From contig NZ_BCUX01000040.1 in NCBI RefSeq assembly GCF_001591445.1, positions 1 to 45,392 on the forward strand: a stretch of DNA of 45,392 nt. The letters are read 5' to 3'. Below the pieces are notes generated by a model that had not been told where the DNA came from, made no database searches, and saw nothing but the letters and a program-made list of their open reading frames with translations. Both the position numbers and the translations under genes were made by a program. Origin of the DNA: Neobacillus drentensis NBRC 102427 (lineage in GTDB: Bacteria > Bacillota > Bacilli > Bacillales > Cytobacillaceae). Of this stretch, positions 10,382 through 19,675 are shown in pieces. Position 1 is the stretch's first letter, and every line of letters begins with the position of its first letter.

Positions 10382-10915
10382 TTTTTTATTTCGACAAAAA
10401 TCTACTAAACTCGGGCGGTGACAGGCACTTCTACTAAATGCTAAAAACAAGGTCCGATTGATTTGAGGGCCACCTTCATCTAGTTTAATCACCCATTTTT
10501 GAGCATTCACATTGTTTTTTTCTAGTCTTACCGGATATAAGAATAGTGGAGCTTGAAAGAACGTCCCATCCGACAATTTTCCGGACAAAAATGGAAAACC
10601 AAGATAGAAATCATGGATTCCTGTTTCCTCTTCAATTCCCTTAATATTCCGGTATAAATCTGTGAGTTTTCTTGAAAGGCTCATTGAAAGTTCATTATTA
10701 ATCGTTGGCTTTAGTAAGATGACTTCATTCTTGGTTTGATTAATGATTTGTTCTACTATAGCGGTACTTGCCTTTTCTTTAGATAACCTAGAGAGGTTAT
10801 CCAGATCAGTTAAATCAAAGCTCCACTTATTATAAAGCTTCATTAATCGAATCGAACGATTCCGCCGACTAATGTCATTGAGCTTGTCCCTCATATGTAT
10901 TAACTTGTCTTTCAT
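10355..10915 (-). pseudogene. Truncated N-terminus of a DUF4011-type helicase
   Basis: About 160 genuine residues remain of a protein family that usually exceeds 1000. I start at ATG 10915, 7 bases after AAAGAGG. The text fits DUF4011: RDKLNDISRRNRSIRL near the start (the family's DLS.RNRLLN), then FYLGFPFLSG, APLFLYPVRLE and INRTLFLAF. Immediately after LFLAF the frame enters the GGTGACAGGCAC repeat and the hairpin terminator, giving a meaningless tail of about 25 residues. No helicase motif follows, and the neighbouring helicase starts independently at 10215. This is a 3'-truncated relic, probably from deletion or repeat insertion. A TATAAT-like -10 box lies around 10960. Confidence 0.75.
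10401..10438. repeat. GGTGACAGGCAC repeat flanked by 9-bp direct repeats
   Basis: TCTACTAAA occurs at 10401-10409 and again at 10430-10438, enclosing 20 bases that contain GGTGACAGGCAC. The arrangement sits at the exact point where the DUF4011-type gene loses its coding sequence. It resembles a target-site duplication around a tiny insert or deletion remnant, though chance is possible for a 9-mer in AT-rich DNA. Confidence 0.5.
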
Positions 10916-11178
10916 TACAGGACCTCTTTCCATTGTCCAAATATACATTAATACCCATTATACATGTTAAATATGATGGTTATTCTTGTTTCGAAAAGAA
11001 AATATTATATCAATAAATTGGAAATACATTGAGATATCTTTTAACTATTATAAAGATTCGATCCTAACTGACATCAAGTTTGCTAAATTCCGGCAGTGTT
11101 AGGACATTTTCAAGGGTGCTTGTTTCGTACCCATTCTACTATTTCACAAGGTTGACAAAATAGTCCAATAAAATAAAA

Positions 11179-11215
11179 ATGCCAGAACACCCCAAAAAGG
11201 ATATGTCCTGGCATT
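11179..11215 (-). terminator. Hairpin terminator, minus strand
   Basis: On the minus strand AATGCCAG pairs with CTGGCATT, extended by ACA/TGT across a bulge, followed by TTTTATTTT. It lies in the long gap between the STAND gene and the DUF4011 remnant, so it may serve a lost gene or act as a second terminator for the STAND transcript. Confidence 0.65.
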
Positions 11216-11825
11216 CGACTGTAGTAAATAATTTAAATATATAAGATTTATTAGGATTATTTTTTGCTACAACAACTTAATAATAAACTTAAGAAACTGA
11301 AGTGTACCTCTACCCTTTCAAGGTATGCATGACAACGAACCCACCAGAAATGGCATGCAGGTCTCAAGCAGTTTTGAAGTTTGAGAGAAGGTATTATTTT
11401 TTGTTATTCTTTGAAAACTTATGTTGTTGAGAGTACTTGATTTAAAGGGTATTTCGAGCATCTTATTACAATTAAGTAATCTTTAATTTTAATCTATGAT
11501 TTGTGGTATGTTACCAAAATGTGACCAATCTACTATTTAATATTTAGAGCTTACCTATAGTTACCGACAATATCTGCAAATCCTTTTATAGAGAATCTGC
11601 TTTTTTATAACACGATGGAGTATTTTTTATATGTAATCACTCACTCAGCTAACCTTACTATCTTTTATAGCAATTAATCATCTATTCAATAGATATTTTA
11701 CACTCAAAAACTATTGCTATTATACCGCTACTTTTCCATTTATTAACATTATGGACTTAAAATAGCATTTGACACTTAAAAAATAGAAATCCATTTACGC
11801 TTTAGTATAATATTTATTTAAATAA
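11216..11825. other. Long non-coding gap with one structured repeat
   Basis: No open frame with a ribosome binding site is apparent on either strand. The only distinctive content is the structured element at 11322-11388, which has a second copy near 41.9 kb. The rest is AT-rich. Confidence 0.45.
11322..11388 (+). ncRNA. Structured repeat, copy 1 (possible small RNA)
   Basis: About 65 bases shared with 41843-41912: ACCCACCAGA, then GGCATGCAGG, then TCTCAAGCAGTTTTGAAG. Stem 1 pairs TGCATG (11326-11331) with CATGCA (11354-11359). Stem 2 pairs TCTCAA (11362-11367) with TTGAGA (11381-11386). In the other copy stem 1 is TGCGTG/CACGCA, so an A-T pair is replaced by G-C, a compensatory change. The plus strand is assumed; the true sense is unknown. 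I do not recognise the family, and it could be a mobile repeat rather than an RNA gene. Confidence 0.4.
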
Positions 11826-11852
11826 GCACCATCCAACTTTTTTGGATGGTGC
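11826..11852 (-). terminator. Hairpin terminator after the HEPN-STAND gene
   Basis: A perfect 11-bp stem GCACCATCCAA / TTGGATGGTGC with a 5-base loop, followed on the minus strand by a T-rich TTATTT tract. It lies 36 bases past the stop codon of the 1249-aa STAND gene. Confidence 0.8.
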
Positions 11853-11887
11853 CTGGAAATTTTTCTCCCCTCGATTCGCCACAGAGA

Positions 11888-14800
11888 TTACACTGCAGGA
11901 TTCTTTCTCAAAAATAATACTTCATTTTTCTCAACTAATTTAATAAATTCATGTTCGATGACGCCGCTATATTTTATCTCCAATGTAATTCGATAAATAT
12001 AAGGAAGCAGTTTGTCAATATACACCCTCTGCATACCTTTGCCATTGATAATTGATTCTTTTAAAACGGAATAACCTTGATAAAATACATCTAGTACATT
12101 CTTTAGCGCAGGTGCAATAATCGACGGCTCTCTCTGTACCTTGAAGATCTCATAGTAGATCATACGACCATATTCAAATAAAAATGACCCTTTTACTAAA
12201 GGCTGTAGTGATGTCGTTCCTATGACAGCATACAAATAATGTACTTCTTTGGACAATTGTACAGGAATTGTTTCCAACCTTTCATAAAGAATTAAGTTAT
12301 ACATTGTTAGCAATTCGTTAGCAAGAATATACTTCTCTTCAGATAACGGAAGTTCTATCAGTAATTCGATATATTCACTCATCCTTTGACGATGCGAATG
12401 TGTGGGTAGGTTCTCCTTAAGAATAGCAATAGCATTTTCTTTATTAAGTAACCGGCTTTCCTCAATTTGGTCAAGTTCAGTTTGTAATTGAATGAGTGCT
12501 TGGGAAGAATAGGTGGTTCTCATCATTCCCCTAAAAAATCGTTCTGCTTCCATTCGATGATACATAGTTAATTTGGATATTTCCTCAAATTTAAACAGGC
12601 CCAAATGAAATTCAGGCATGATAATAAATGCTTGCTCATTTAGTAATGGAAATTCTTTTTTTAAACTTTCTATCCCTGCGACAACACGTTGTAAACTAGC
12701 AAAATATTCGTAATACGTGTCGATAAAACTGCTACCTAAACTAAACACTTTATCGACAAAGAAAGAAGTCGGATATTCAAATTCTATGCAATTAAGAATT
12801 TTTGTCTCCTCCGTTAAGAGCATGGTATAACCGTAAAGTAATAGACCATCCAAATAGCATAAAAAAATTCGATCATATAGGGTAAGGCCAACCTTTTGTC
12901 GGATTGCACTCGTTAACTCTGTTCCCCATAAAATAACATCATGACCTTTCCTGTTTTTAGCAAATACTCTAATATGTAACAGAGCATATTCATAATAAAA
13001 CACCAAGTGTGAATGATTGTTTTCAATTGCTTCAATGAAACTTTTCAATGGTAACTTTTTCTTTGGGTAAATAGAATGACGAAGCAATGAAAGTGCATTC
13101 TTTTTATTGGTTTTTAAATAGGCGTACAATTGATTATTGCCCTTTATTAATACTTCGTCGCCGTTATCGGTTTTTTTAAGTAAAAGCCATTGAAGCTGTA
13201 AGGATTTAAAAAACAACGCTGTTCTCTCTTGTCCAATAAGCAAGGGAAAGAGAAAATCCATTTCCAGTAGTGCTTGGTCATCGTCTAACATTTTCATATA
13301 AGCTTCTGATACCAGATAAGCCGCTTCTCTACTTTTTAATCGGTCACGTTCAATTTTTAATAAAGTAATTGCCTGCTCTAACCTTTCAAATGAGTCAGCT
13401 GTCTCATAGTAATATCTTGCGACAAGAGGTAACGTTTCCTTATAGTTTTTCGGTAACTTTAAAAATTTCATTTGGGATAAGTATTCAAACAACAGACCCA
13501 CATAAGAAGGAAGTGAGTCTATTTTTGAGTAATCTTGTTCAATTAACTGAAGCCAGTTTGAAGCTAATGTACGCAATTCATCTTGATAAAAGTCCTGTTT
13601 CTGTAATGTGTCACGTATCGATGTATTCACCAAACTATAGGTGTTTACAGACTGCTTTTTCCGAACCTTTAACCAATACCTTAAATCATTTAATTGTCCA
13701 AGCAATTCAAAACCCGGGTTTATGCCGTTAAGTAAATAACTTATTTCTTCAAGCGTCAGTGGTTTTGGCGAAAATGCTAATAATGCTGCAACTTGGGATA
13801 TTTGTCCAAAATATTTCTGCCCGTAAAGCTGACGTAAATATCGCATATAGTAAGACATCACATCTTCCATCGCCTCTACTCTTGCATCAGGCATTTGTTT
13901 CCTTAACATAGAGTAGGGCTGAATGATTAACATCCGTTTATCATCGAGGTTAGTAACAAATTGCTGTGCGGCCTCATCCTTATACTTAAGCTTATCTTTA
14001 GCATAATTCACTAATAGTTTGATATTGAACAGGTCATCTTGCCTTACAGTTCTTGGTGCAGCCTTCAATTCCTCAGGCAACTTAATTGTTTCCCCATATT
14101 GATATTTTGCTGTTAATAATACATATAATCCCTCAGGAAGAGGCGGCATCTCTAAAAGGGTCTGAAGTAACCGTTCCCGGTTCACACTCGTTAATTCATC
14201 AAGCCCATCTAAAGTAAAAATCAGCTTTTCCTTCCCAATTTCTGATTTTAATAGTTTAAAATAGGCTGTTAATACGTTGTAAAACTGTTGTGGGTCGAGC
14301 TGGTCCTTTGGATCAAAGGAAAGGTAGGTGTTCAATGTTTTTGTTTCCTTCTTGCTCACTACGACCGTTCGTAAACTTGAAATCATATCTTCTTTTAAGG
14401 TTTGTAATTGGCTCTCCTTATAGTTATTGAAGTAAACGGCACGACGAATCAGCTTGGGAGAATCCCATTTGTTTAATTTCAATTCATCTATTGCCTGAAC
14501 CAGCGTTGTTTTTCCCATTCCCTCTTCCATAACTAAATACAGGTAGCCGTTGGGTTTTTCTTTCGTGATTGTTGTAATCCAAGAAGTTAAATATGAGGGT
14601 TCCAAAAAGTCCAGATAGGAAATTCGCTCTTCAAAATTCTGTATATCTTCTTTATAGTCTGAGTCCAGCTCTTGTAAGGAAGAGGATTGCAGCTTCTTCG
14701 TTTCCAAAAAATAATGAACAATACTATCAATCTTCTCCTGATGTTTCTTTGTTTTCTTTCCACGCTTATAATTTAAATATTCTACGAAACTGCTCGCAGC

Positions 14801-15637
14801 ATCATACCCTTCAAAAAGTAAGACATCTTCATTATCTATGTACATAAATGGATCAATATAAAAACGAGTATCCTTTATTTGAATCATCCAATCCTTTTCT
14901 TCTTGAAAAACCTTTACTTGATTATATAGAGTGGTAATGGTAATTTCGCTAAGGTGATCTCTAATATTCCTAAGCTGGTTTTCCAAATTTTGTTGGAACG
15001 TTTCATCCTCAAAGGTTCCGAGTGAACCATGTCCAATATATTTATTTCGCCAATTAACTATTTTATGGTCATCGTAGAGTTTATAGACGGCTTGTAAAAT
15101 GGTGTGGAGATGTTTCTCCGGGAAAAGCAGTACTTTTTCTTTTTGTTGAATATTAATAATCGTTCTCGCTATCTCTAGCCACTTGCCGAGAGTTAGTTTT
15201 TCCTTGACTATTTTAAAAATTACTTCTTTGTATGATTGTGTTAATTGATCAAATGGTTGTTGAGATACCCAGAAACTAACGGTTGATAAGATTGGAAATT
15301 TCAAAAGAACTTCATAAAAATCTTTTATTTGTAATAAAGCACCATATGGCTCTTTGGCTGAAAGCAGTTTATGGATTCGGCTATATTCATGGGCATAGAT
15401 ATCAGGAAACATGCTCGTATCAAATCCGTCTGTGAACCATAATGACTCATCTAATGCCATCCTTTGACATACTTCTCTGCTGTCATACAGTGCTTCTTTG
15501 GCAGCATGTAAAAACTGCTGCTCCCACAAATCAAACTCTGCTTTCGTAATACTATATTGAAGGTAAACTTCCTCTTGCGTCACTTTTTCCGTAAGTACAT
15601 CAAGCACTATTTGAAATTTATTTAATTGTTTAATCAT
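11888..15637 (-). CDS. HEPN-STAND NTPase (1249 aa), likely defence sensor/effector
   Basis: Start ATG 15637, 11 bases after GGAGGT. Residues 1-50 resemble a helix-turn-helix (VTQEEVYLQYSITKAEFDLW). Residues about 85-230 form a HEPN-like domain: the helix KLLSAKEPYGALLQIKDFYE near 90-109 and WRNKYIGHG with R197, N198 and H203. A short YIDPFMYIDNEDVLLFEGYD segment (about 260-279) links to the STAND module: Walker A EEGMGKTTL (371-379), Walker B LIFTLDGLDEL (472-482), and a winged-helix-like region (PKPLTLEEISYLL...). The last 600 residues are helical and probably form the sensor. STAND NTPases oligomerise after sensing a ligand and switch on a fused effector; HEPN domains are often RNases. The gene upstream encodes a CorA-like membrane protein, suggesting a pair. 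The trigger is unknown. Confidence 0.75.
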   Translation of the reverse strand: MIKQLNKFQIVLDVLTEKVTQEEVYLQYSITKAEFDLWEQQFLHAAKEALYDSREVCQRMALDESLWFTDGFDTSMFPDIYAHEYSRIHKLLSAKEPYGALLQIKDFYEVLLKFPILSTVSFWVSQQPFDQLTQSYKEVIFKIVKEKLTLGKWLEIARTIINIQQKEKVLLFPEKHLHTILQAVYKLYDDHKIVNWRNKYIGHGSLGTFEDETFQQNLENQLRNIRDHLSEITITTLYNQVKVFQEEKDWMIQIKDTRFYIDPFMYIDNEDVLLFEGYDAASSFVEYLNYKRGKKTKKHQEKIDSIVHYFLETKKLQSSSLQELDSDYKEDIQNFEERISYLDFLEPSYLTSWITTITKEKPNGYLYLVMEEGMGKTTLVQAIDELKLNKWDSPKLIRRAVYFNNYKESQLQTLKEDMISSLRTVVVSKKETKTLNTYLSFDPKDQLDPQQFYNVLTAYFKLLKSEIGKEKLIFTLDGLDELTSVNRERLLQTLLEMPPLPEGLYVLLTAKYQYGETIKLPEELKAAPRTVRQDDLFNIKLLVNYAKDKLKYKDEAAQQFVTNLDDKRMLIIQPYSMLRKQMPDARVEAMEDVMSYYMRYLRQLYGQKYFGQISQVAALLAFSPKPLTLEEISYLLNGINPGFELLGQLNDLRYWLKVRKKQSVNTYSLVNTSIRDTLQKQDFYQDELRTLASNWLQLIEQDYSKIDSLPSYVGLLFEYLSQMKFLKLPKNYKETLPLVARYYYETADSFERLEQAITLLKIERDRLKSREAAYLVSEAYMKMLDDDQALLEMDFLFPLLIGQERTALFFKSLQLQWLLLKKTDNGDEVLIKGNNQLYAYLKTNKKNALSLLRHSIYPKKKLPLKSFIEAIENNHSHLVFYYEYALLHIRVFAKNRKGHDVILWGTELTSAIRQKVGLTLYDRIFLCYLDGLLLYGYTMLLTEETKILNCIEFEYPTSFFVDKVFSLGSSFIDTYYEYFASLQRVVAGIESLKKEFPLLNEQAFIIMPEFHLGLFKFEEISKLTMYHRMEAERFFRGMMRTTYSSQALIQLQTELDQIEESRLLNKENAIAILKENLPTHSHRQRMSEYIELLIELPLSEEKYILANELLTMYNLILYERLETIPVQLSKEVHYLYAVIGTTSLQPLVKGSFLFEYGRMIYYEIFKVQREPSIIAPALKNVLDVFYQGYSVLKESIINGKGMQRVYIDKLLPYIYRITLEIKYSGVIEHEFIKLVEKNEVLFLRKNPAV

Positions 15638-16117
15638 AAAAAGCGTAAACCTCCTTTTCCTATCCCCTCCATATGTCCATTTTCTCCATCAGACTACACG
15701 GAATTTAAGTTTCTCAGCGCCGATGGTAGTAGTTTGGAACATTGTTTCTGTGAGAGTAGTACGTTGCCAGGTATTTTTTCTTTTCTAGTTCCTATAAAAT
15801 CAACTTATTAAGCATTTGACTTTCGTCCGCATCTCTCTTACTACTTTCGAACAAGTAAACATTGGTAATTCATTTCCATAAAAATACATTCAATGAATGG
15901 ACTAACACAAATTTGCTCTCCAGTTGAGGTGGATTAAAAATAGTTTGCCTTGCTGTAGCTGGAACACACCATGGTATTTTTTTCGATTTATACCCTTGAT
16001 TATTCTCCTCATGTAAAAATTGAACGGTTGCCTAATGATCTGAATTTTTCCTACCCTTATTAATTGATAGTTTTGAAATTGATTTAGCGATCGAATAATA
16101 ATAAAAACTTACTATCC
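15638..16117. other. 480-base gap between the STAND and CorA-like genes
   Basis: No gene seen. The only notable element is the AAAGGAGGTTTACGC ribosome binding region of the STAND gene next to 15637. I found no T-tailed hairpin after the CorA-like stop codon at 16118, so read-through transcription into the STAND gene is possible but not demonstrated. Confidence 0.4.
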
Positions 16118-19100
16118 TTACTCTTCCTTCTCACAAACTATTATATATTCCACAGGTGAAGAGTCATCTTTTGTCAGTAATTGTACCGTACACTTTTCGG
16201 AGGTTACATCTACTTGTTTTGTATTATTTTTAGCTACGTTGTAATGCCAGAAGCCAATGCATCCTAGCACAAGAAGAGTAAAAAAGATAATCCATGCTTG
16301 GACGGAGAAATACGCTTTGCCTGTTTTGTTTTCCTTTTTACGGTTTTCTTTAAGTGATAAAGAGGCCGTGATTATAATCACCATACCTAATGCATAAGCA
16401 AAAAGGAAGTTATTACTATCCGCAATAAAAGGGATGTTCATCCCTAAGAAACCAGTCGTTAATGTAGCCGGTAATAATAAATAAGTTACCGTTTGAATAA
16501 TGCGGTTTTGGCCTTCTGTTTCTTTACGTTGATCCTCTGCTTTTTTCAACACCAATTTTTGTTCTGCTGTATGAATAATCTCATAAAAGGTTTGTAACTT
16601 TTTGTTTAGCTCCGTTTGTAATTGAAGTAGCCCCTTTTCTTGCAGAATGTAGTTGTACAATTTATTAAAATACGGGTTTAATGAAATCGTTTCATGAATG
16701 CCTTGTAGTTGGGATACGATGATATTATTGCGTAAATCGATATAAACGCGTAACTTCTCTTGATCTAGTGAATCCGATGACAGCACTTCAGCAGCATTTT
16801 CAATTTCACGATTAACGACCATCAATTGATAACGCAATGCCTCCGTTTCCATTAAGATAAACATATACATAAAGTAATAGCTTTCATTTTCTTTACTGTT
16901 TATCAATAAAGATACATTCGCACATCCTTTTTCTGAAACACACCAATACACTTGTTGAAACAGCTCTTTAACCCCATCCTCATTAAATGCTACTCGATTC
17001 TCTTTTTCTAAATCATGCGTAATATGATAGATCATTTCTTTAAGTTGATACGTTGCTTTCTGTTTTTGGCAAGGAAATTGATTATCCATGGTTGCTTCTG
17101 TAGTCGTGAATATATAACAGCGTGACAACACCGGTTGATCAACAAGTTTCAGAACAGGTGGTGTTCCATTCTTTTTTAGATGACCTAGTATGTTATCATG
17201 TACTGGCCATGTAACATTTCCTTCAAACGTTGTCCCAACATTTTCTCTTGAGTTACGTACCTCTAGTTTGTCTTCGTCTATTTTACTAACGTAATACGTT
17301 AACCATTCATATACTTCCGGTGTTATTGGCTGAATTTCACCACTTTCTACTAAGGACACATTTTCAAAATGATACACTAGGAAGCCAACATTCATTTTCG
17401 TCAAGACTAGATCGATGGCTTTGATCGTAAATAATAATTCTGCTTCATAACCTTGAGCTTTCAGCAATTTCTTCTGTGGTTGCTGAAAATGCGATAGTCC
17501 GAAGGCTTGGAAATCTGTTATTTGGTACGCCTTTGCATGAACATTCGTTGCTTCATGATCAGTAAAAAGCATTTTCTTGATATGGGGATAAACCTCATAT
17601 TTATTAAGTCCGGAGTGATATTTTGTACCATCAAATAGGTCAAGTTCATTAAATAAACATTTATAGTAAAATGGTTCAATTCGGTACAAACTCATGGATT
17701 GAATTGTAACATTTGGTTCTAATTCATCGGTTTGTTTCTCAAACTTTTTTTCACAGTCTCGTAGCTTTGCATCAACATCTGCTGAAACTTCTTTTAGATA
17801 GTTTTGTTGAAACGTAATATCATTTTTTTCAAACAATGATTTATAAATTAAGTTATAATGCAAAATTTGGGCAATCGGTGCCTCAATCAATTTTGGAATA
17901 TACTTTTCAATATTCCGATTTTCTTCCTTCATACGGATTATTTCATTTTGTAAACCTTCGAGATTTTCACCATAATAGGCATGATTTGCTTCGGCCAATA
18001 ATTCAAGTTTCTTATCCGTAACATAACGAAGAGCATCCACTTGTGTTAAAACAAGCATATATAAGTAATAGTAATTGATTTTTATTTTGGTACCAAAATC
18101 ACCTGTTAAAAAATTACGATTGGATTGCAATGATGGTTTAAAGACATTAAAACCCGCCATTCCACGAATCATTCCACTCCACCACGTATCCTCAAAAGTG
18201 TGCAAAATATCCCCTGGTCTCACAATGGTTCGGTATTTAGCATTATAGCCATTCGCTACACGGTACAATGTGTTCTCGACAATATCATCAACTTGATCTG
18301 TACTCGTTTCAACAGTAGCATATGTTAGGAGCTGCACACGTTGATTACCAATCTTATCCTCATTATGCTTTTCTTTTTCTTGCATAAAAACCGCTTCGAT
18401 AGGCAATCTACGAATCATACTTTGTGTAAATTCCAGCCATTTAAATGATAACGGTTTGATTGGTGGTTTTTGAATCGCTGCTTTTTGGTCTTTCGGTAAA
18501 GACTTTACTTTATTTGTATAAAGCGTTTGATCCTGTGGAAGAATCATGCGAACATGAACGGGACCTGTCAGTTTTGATTGACTCATTTTGCGCATATAAT
18601 ACATCGCAAATTCATAGTCTGTTAAATCAAACGGGATGGATCTATTTTGGTTTTGATTCTGTTTTTTCTCCTCCATTTTCACATCCGGATTATATGTACC
18701 ATAGGTGATAATCCGTTCGGGAATCGCCTCTAATTCAACCTTTTCAAAATGATACACTAGGTACCCTACTTGATACTTTGTTAAAATTACATCAAGCCCT
18801 GCTATTTGAAATGTCAGCAAAGCTTCTTTTTTTTCATTGCCTACCTTATATTTAAGTTCTAACGCCATTTTCACTTTATTAAGATTTATATCCGTATCCA
18901 ATTCTATCGTCTGTCGGATTGGTTTTTCCTTGTCTTTTTCAGCTATGGTATCAGGTTCTCTGAAATATTCATGCATCATACGAATTGATAGCGGACTTTT
19001 AGCACGAAATACTTTGGCTATTGTTCGGTAGTTTTCTTCTTTTGAAAAAAATACATCATTGGCATTTGGATGAAAATAATCCTTCTCTAACCCTTGGTGC

Positions 19101-19225
19101 ACTTCGAACCCCGGCCACTCTTCGATCTGATCCAGTTGTTCGTAAGGTGTCGTATATGTAAATGGTTCAATGCGATACGTCAATGATGGGAGTACAGTTG
19201 CTATATCTTGGACCTTTTGTTCCAC
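16118..19225 (-). CDS. CorA-like membrane protein with duplicated soluble domain (1035 aa)
   Basis: The GTG start lies after GGAGTGAGAAT. The soluble part occurs twice. RIEPF is at 18 and 515; ALLTFQIAGLDVILTKYQVG then YLVYHFEKVEL (135-165) mirrors FTIKAIDLVLTKMNVG then FLVYHFENVSL (599-625); YYLYMLVLTQVDALRY (386-401) mirrors YYFMYMFILMETEALRY (783-799). Only the second unit continues into a helical stalk (about 860-905) and membrane helices near 909-931 and 938-958. The first holds LLLPATLTTGFLGMN, which is CorA's G-x-G-M-N signature loop in shortened GMN form. A third, extra membrane helix lies at about 974-993, followed by a 40-residue tail. CorA proteins are pentameric Mg2+ channels; this is twice the usual size, so a channel or pore effector gated by the duplicated domain is a guess. 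Upstream partner of the HEPN-STAND gene. Confidence 0.75.
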   Translation of the reverse strand: MEQKVQDIATVLPSLTYRIEPFTYTTPYEQLDQIEEWPGFEVHQGLEKDYFHPNANDVFFSKEENYRTIAKVFRAKSPLSIRMMHEYFREPDTIAEKDKEKPIRQTIELDTDINLNKVKMALELKYKVGNEKKEALLTFQIAGLDVILTKYQVGYLVYHFEKVELEAIPERIITYGTYNPDVKMEEKKQNQNQNRSIPFDLTDYEFAMYYMRKMSQSKLTGPVHVRMILPQDQTLYTNKVKSLPKDQKAAIQKPPIKPLSFKWLEFTQSMIRRLPIEAVFMQEKEKHNEDKIGNQRVQLLTYATVETSTDQVDDIVENTLYRVANGYNAKYRTIVRPGDILHTFEDTWWSGMIRGMAGFNVFKPSLQSNRNFLTGDFGTKIKINYYYLYMLVLTQVDALRYVTDKKLELLAEANHAYYGENLEGLQNEIIRMKEENRNIEKYIPKLIEAPIAQILHYNLIYKSLFEKNDITFQQNYLKEVSADVDAKLRDCEKKFEKQTDELEPNVTIQSMSLYRIEPFYYKCLFNELDLFDGTKYHSGLNKYEVYPHIKKMLFTDHEATNVHAKAYQITDFQAFGLSHFQQPQKKLLKAQGYEAELLFTIKAIDLVLTKMNVGFLVYHFENVSLVESGEIQPITPEVYEWLTYYVSKIDEDKLEVRNSRENVGTTFEGNVTWPVHDNILGHLKKNGTPPVLKLVDQPVLSRCYIFTTTEATMDNQFPCQKQKATYQLKEMIYHITHDLEKENRVAFNEDGVKELFQQVYWCVSEKGCANVSLLINSKENESYYFMYMFILMETEALRYQLMVVNREIENAAEVLSSDSLDQEKLRVYIDLRNNIIVSQLQGIHETISLNPYFNKLYNYILQEKGLLQLQTELNKKLQTFYEIIHTAEQKLVLKKAEDQRKETEGQNRIIQTVTYLLLPATLTTGFLGMNIPFIADSNNFLFAYALGMVIIITASLSLKENRKKENKTGKAYFSVQAWIIFFTLLVLGCIGFWHYNVAKNNTKQVDVTSEKCTVQLLTKDDSSPVEYIIVCEKEE

Positions 19226-19270
19226 ATTCTCACTCCTTTAAAGATAATTTGAATTCATAGAATACTATTT

Positions 19271-19279
19271 ATTATATCA
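19271..19279 (-). promoter_or_regulatory. Extended -10 promoter element for the CorA-like gene
   Basis: On the minus strand TGATATAAT matches an extended -10 (TGnTATAAT), 46 bases upstream of the GTG start. A good -35 is not visible at 17 bases, which is normal for extended -10 promoters. Confidence 0.45.
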
Positions 19280-19330
19280 ATAGTGATATGTAGAAAGGAA
19301 TGATAGTTTTTTCAAGCTATATTCAGCGTA

Positions 19331-19579
19331 TCAATCACCGTTAAAGGTTCTTTGTTTCAGTTGCGTAAATGATTCCAATGTATCTTCAGGTGCTTTAACT
19401 GGTTTAAAGTTTTCATGGATTGGTGTATTTAAGTAACCTTTTGTATAAAAGTATCTATTAAGTGCCCTCATAGTTCTAACTCTAAAATTAACTGGCATTG
19501 GTGATAACTCTTTATCGTGAGCATGTAGAAAATAATCCCGAAAATCTTTCATAATAATCATAAAAATCGTTTTCTTCAT
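19331..19579 (-). pseudogene. Tyrosine recombinase (integrase) fragment
   Basis: About 70 residues of the SAM-like core-binding domain of a phage/ICE-type integrase: DFRDYFLHAHDKELSPMPVN, then FRVRTMRALNRYFYTKGYLN, then FKPVKAPEDTLESFT. The family continues with about 180 residues holding the catalytic R-H-R-Y; none is present, and the frame ends after LKQRTFNGD. Similarity to integrases begins near MKDFRDY, so the apparent start is probably not real. The fragment marks the edge of a former mobile element and lies directly upstream of the CorA-like gene. Confidence 0.8.
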
Positions 19580-19675
19580 GCGTTAGGACCAATTCATTTG
19601 GATTATCCTCTACCTTTACCACTGAGCCAGGATCGTAAAATTGATAATCAAATAGAATCTCTTTTTTTCTTTCCA
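19512..19675 (-). other. Open frame without a start, possible gene remnant
   Basis: A 54-codon minus-strand frame, different from the integrase frame and overlapping its 5' end, reads LFDYQFYDPGSVV, then VEDNPNELVLTHEENDFYDY. It has protein-like composition but no start codon or ribosome binding site, and is bounded by stops. It may be the 3' end of a gene truncated where it meets the integrase fragment. I do not recognise the family. Confidence 0.25.

Noticed and set aside
7615..10948. Single gene split into three pieces (DUF4011 stub, helicase, nuclease)
   Set aside because: The 8326-10215 frame has its own plausible N-terminus and the stub belongs to a different, much longer helicase family, so the stub is treated as a separate relic.
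13369..13731. 120-codon plus-strand frame inside the STAND gene, and similar long frames opposite other genes (e.g. 38619-38972, 39119-39466, 43805-44203)
   Set aside because: They lie opposite clearly conserved minus-strand genes, lack ribosome binding sites and read as low-quality antisense translation.
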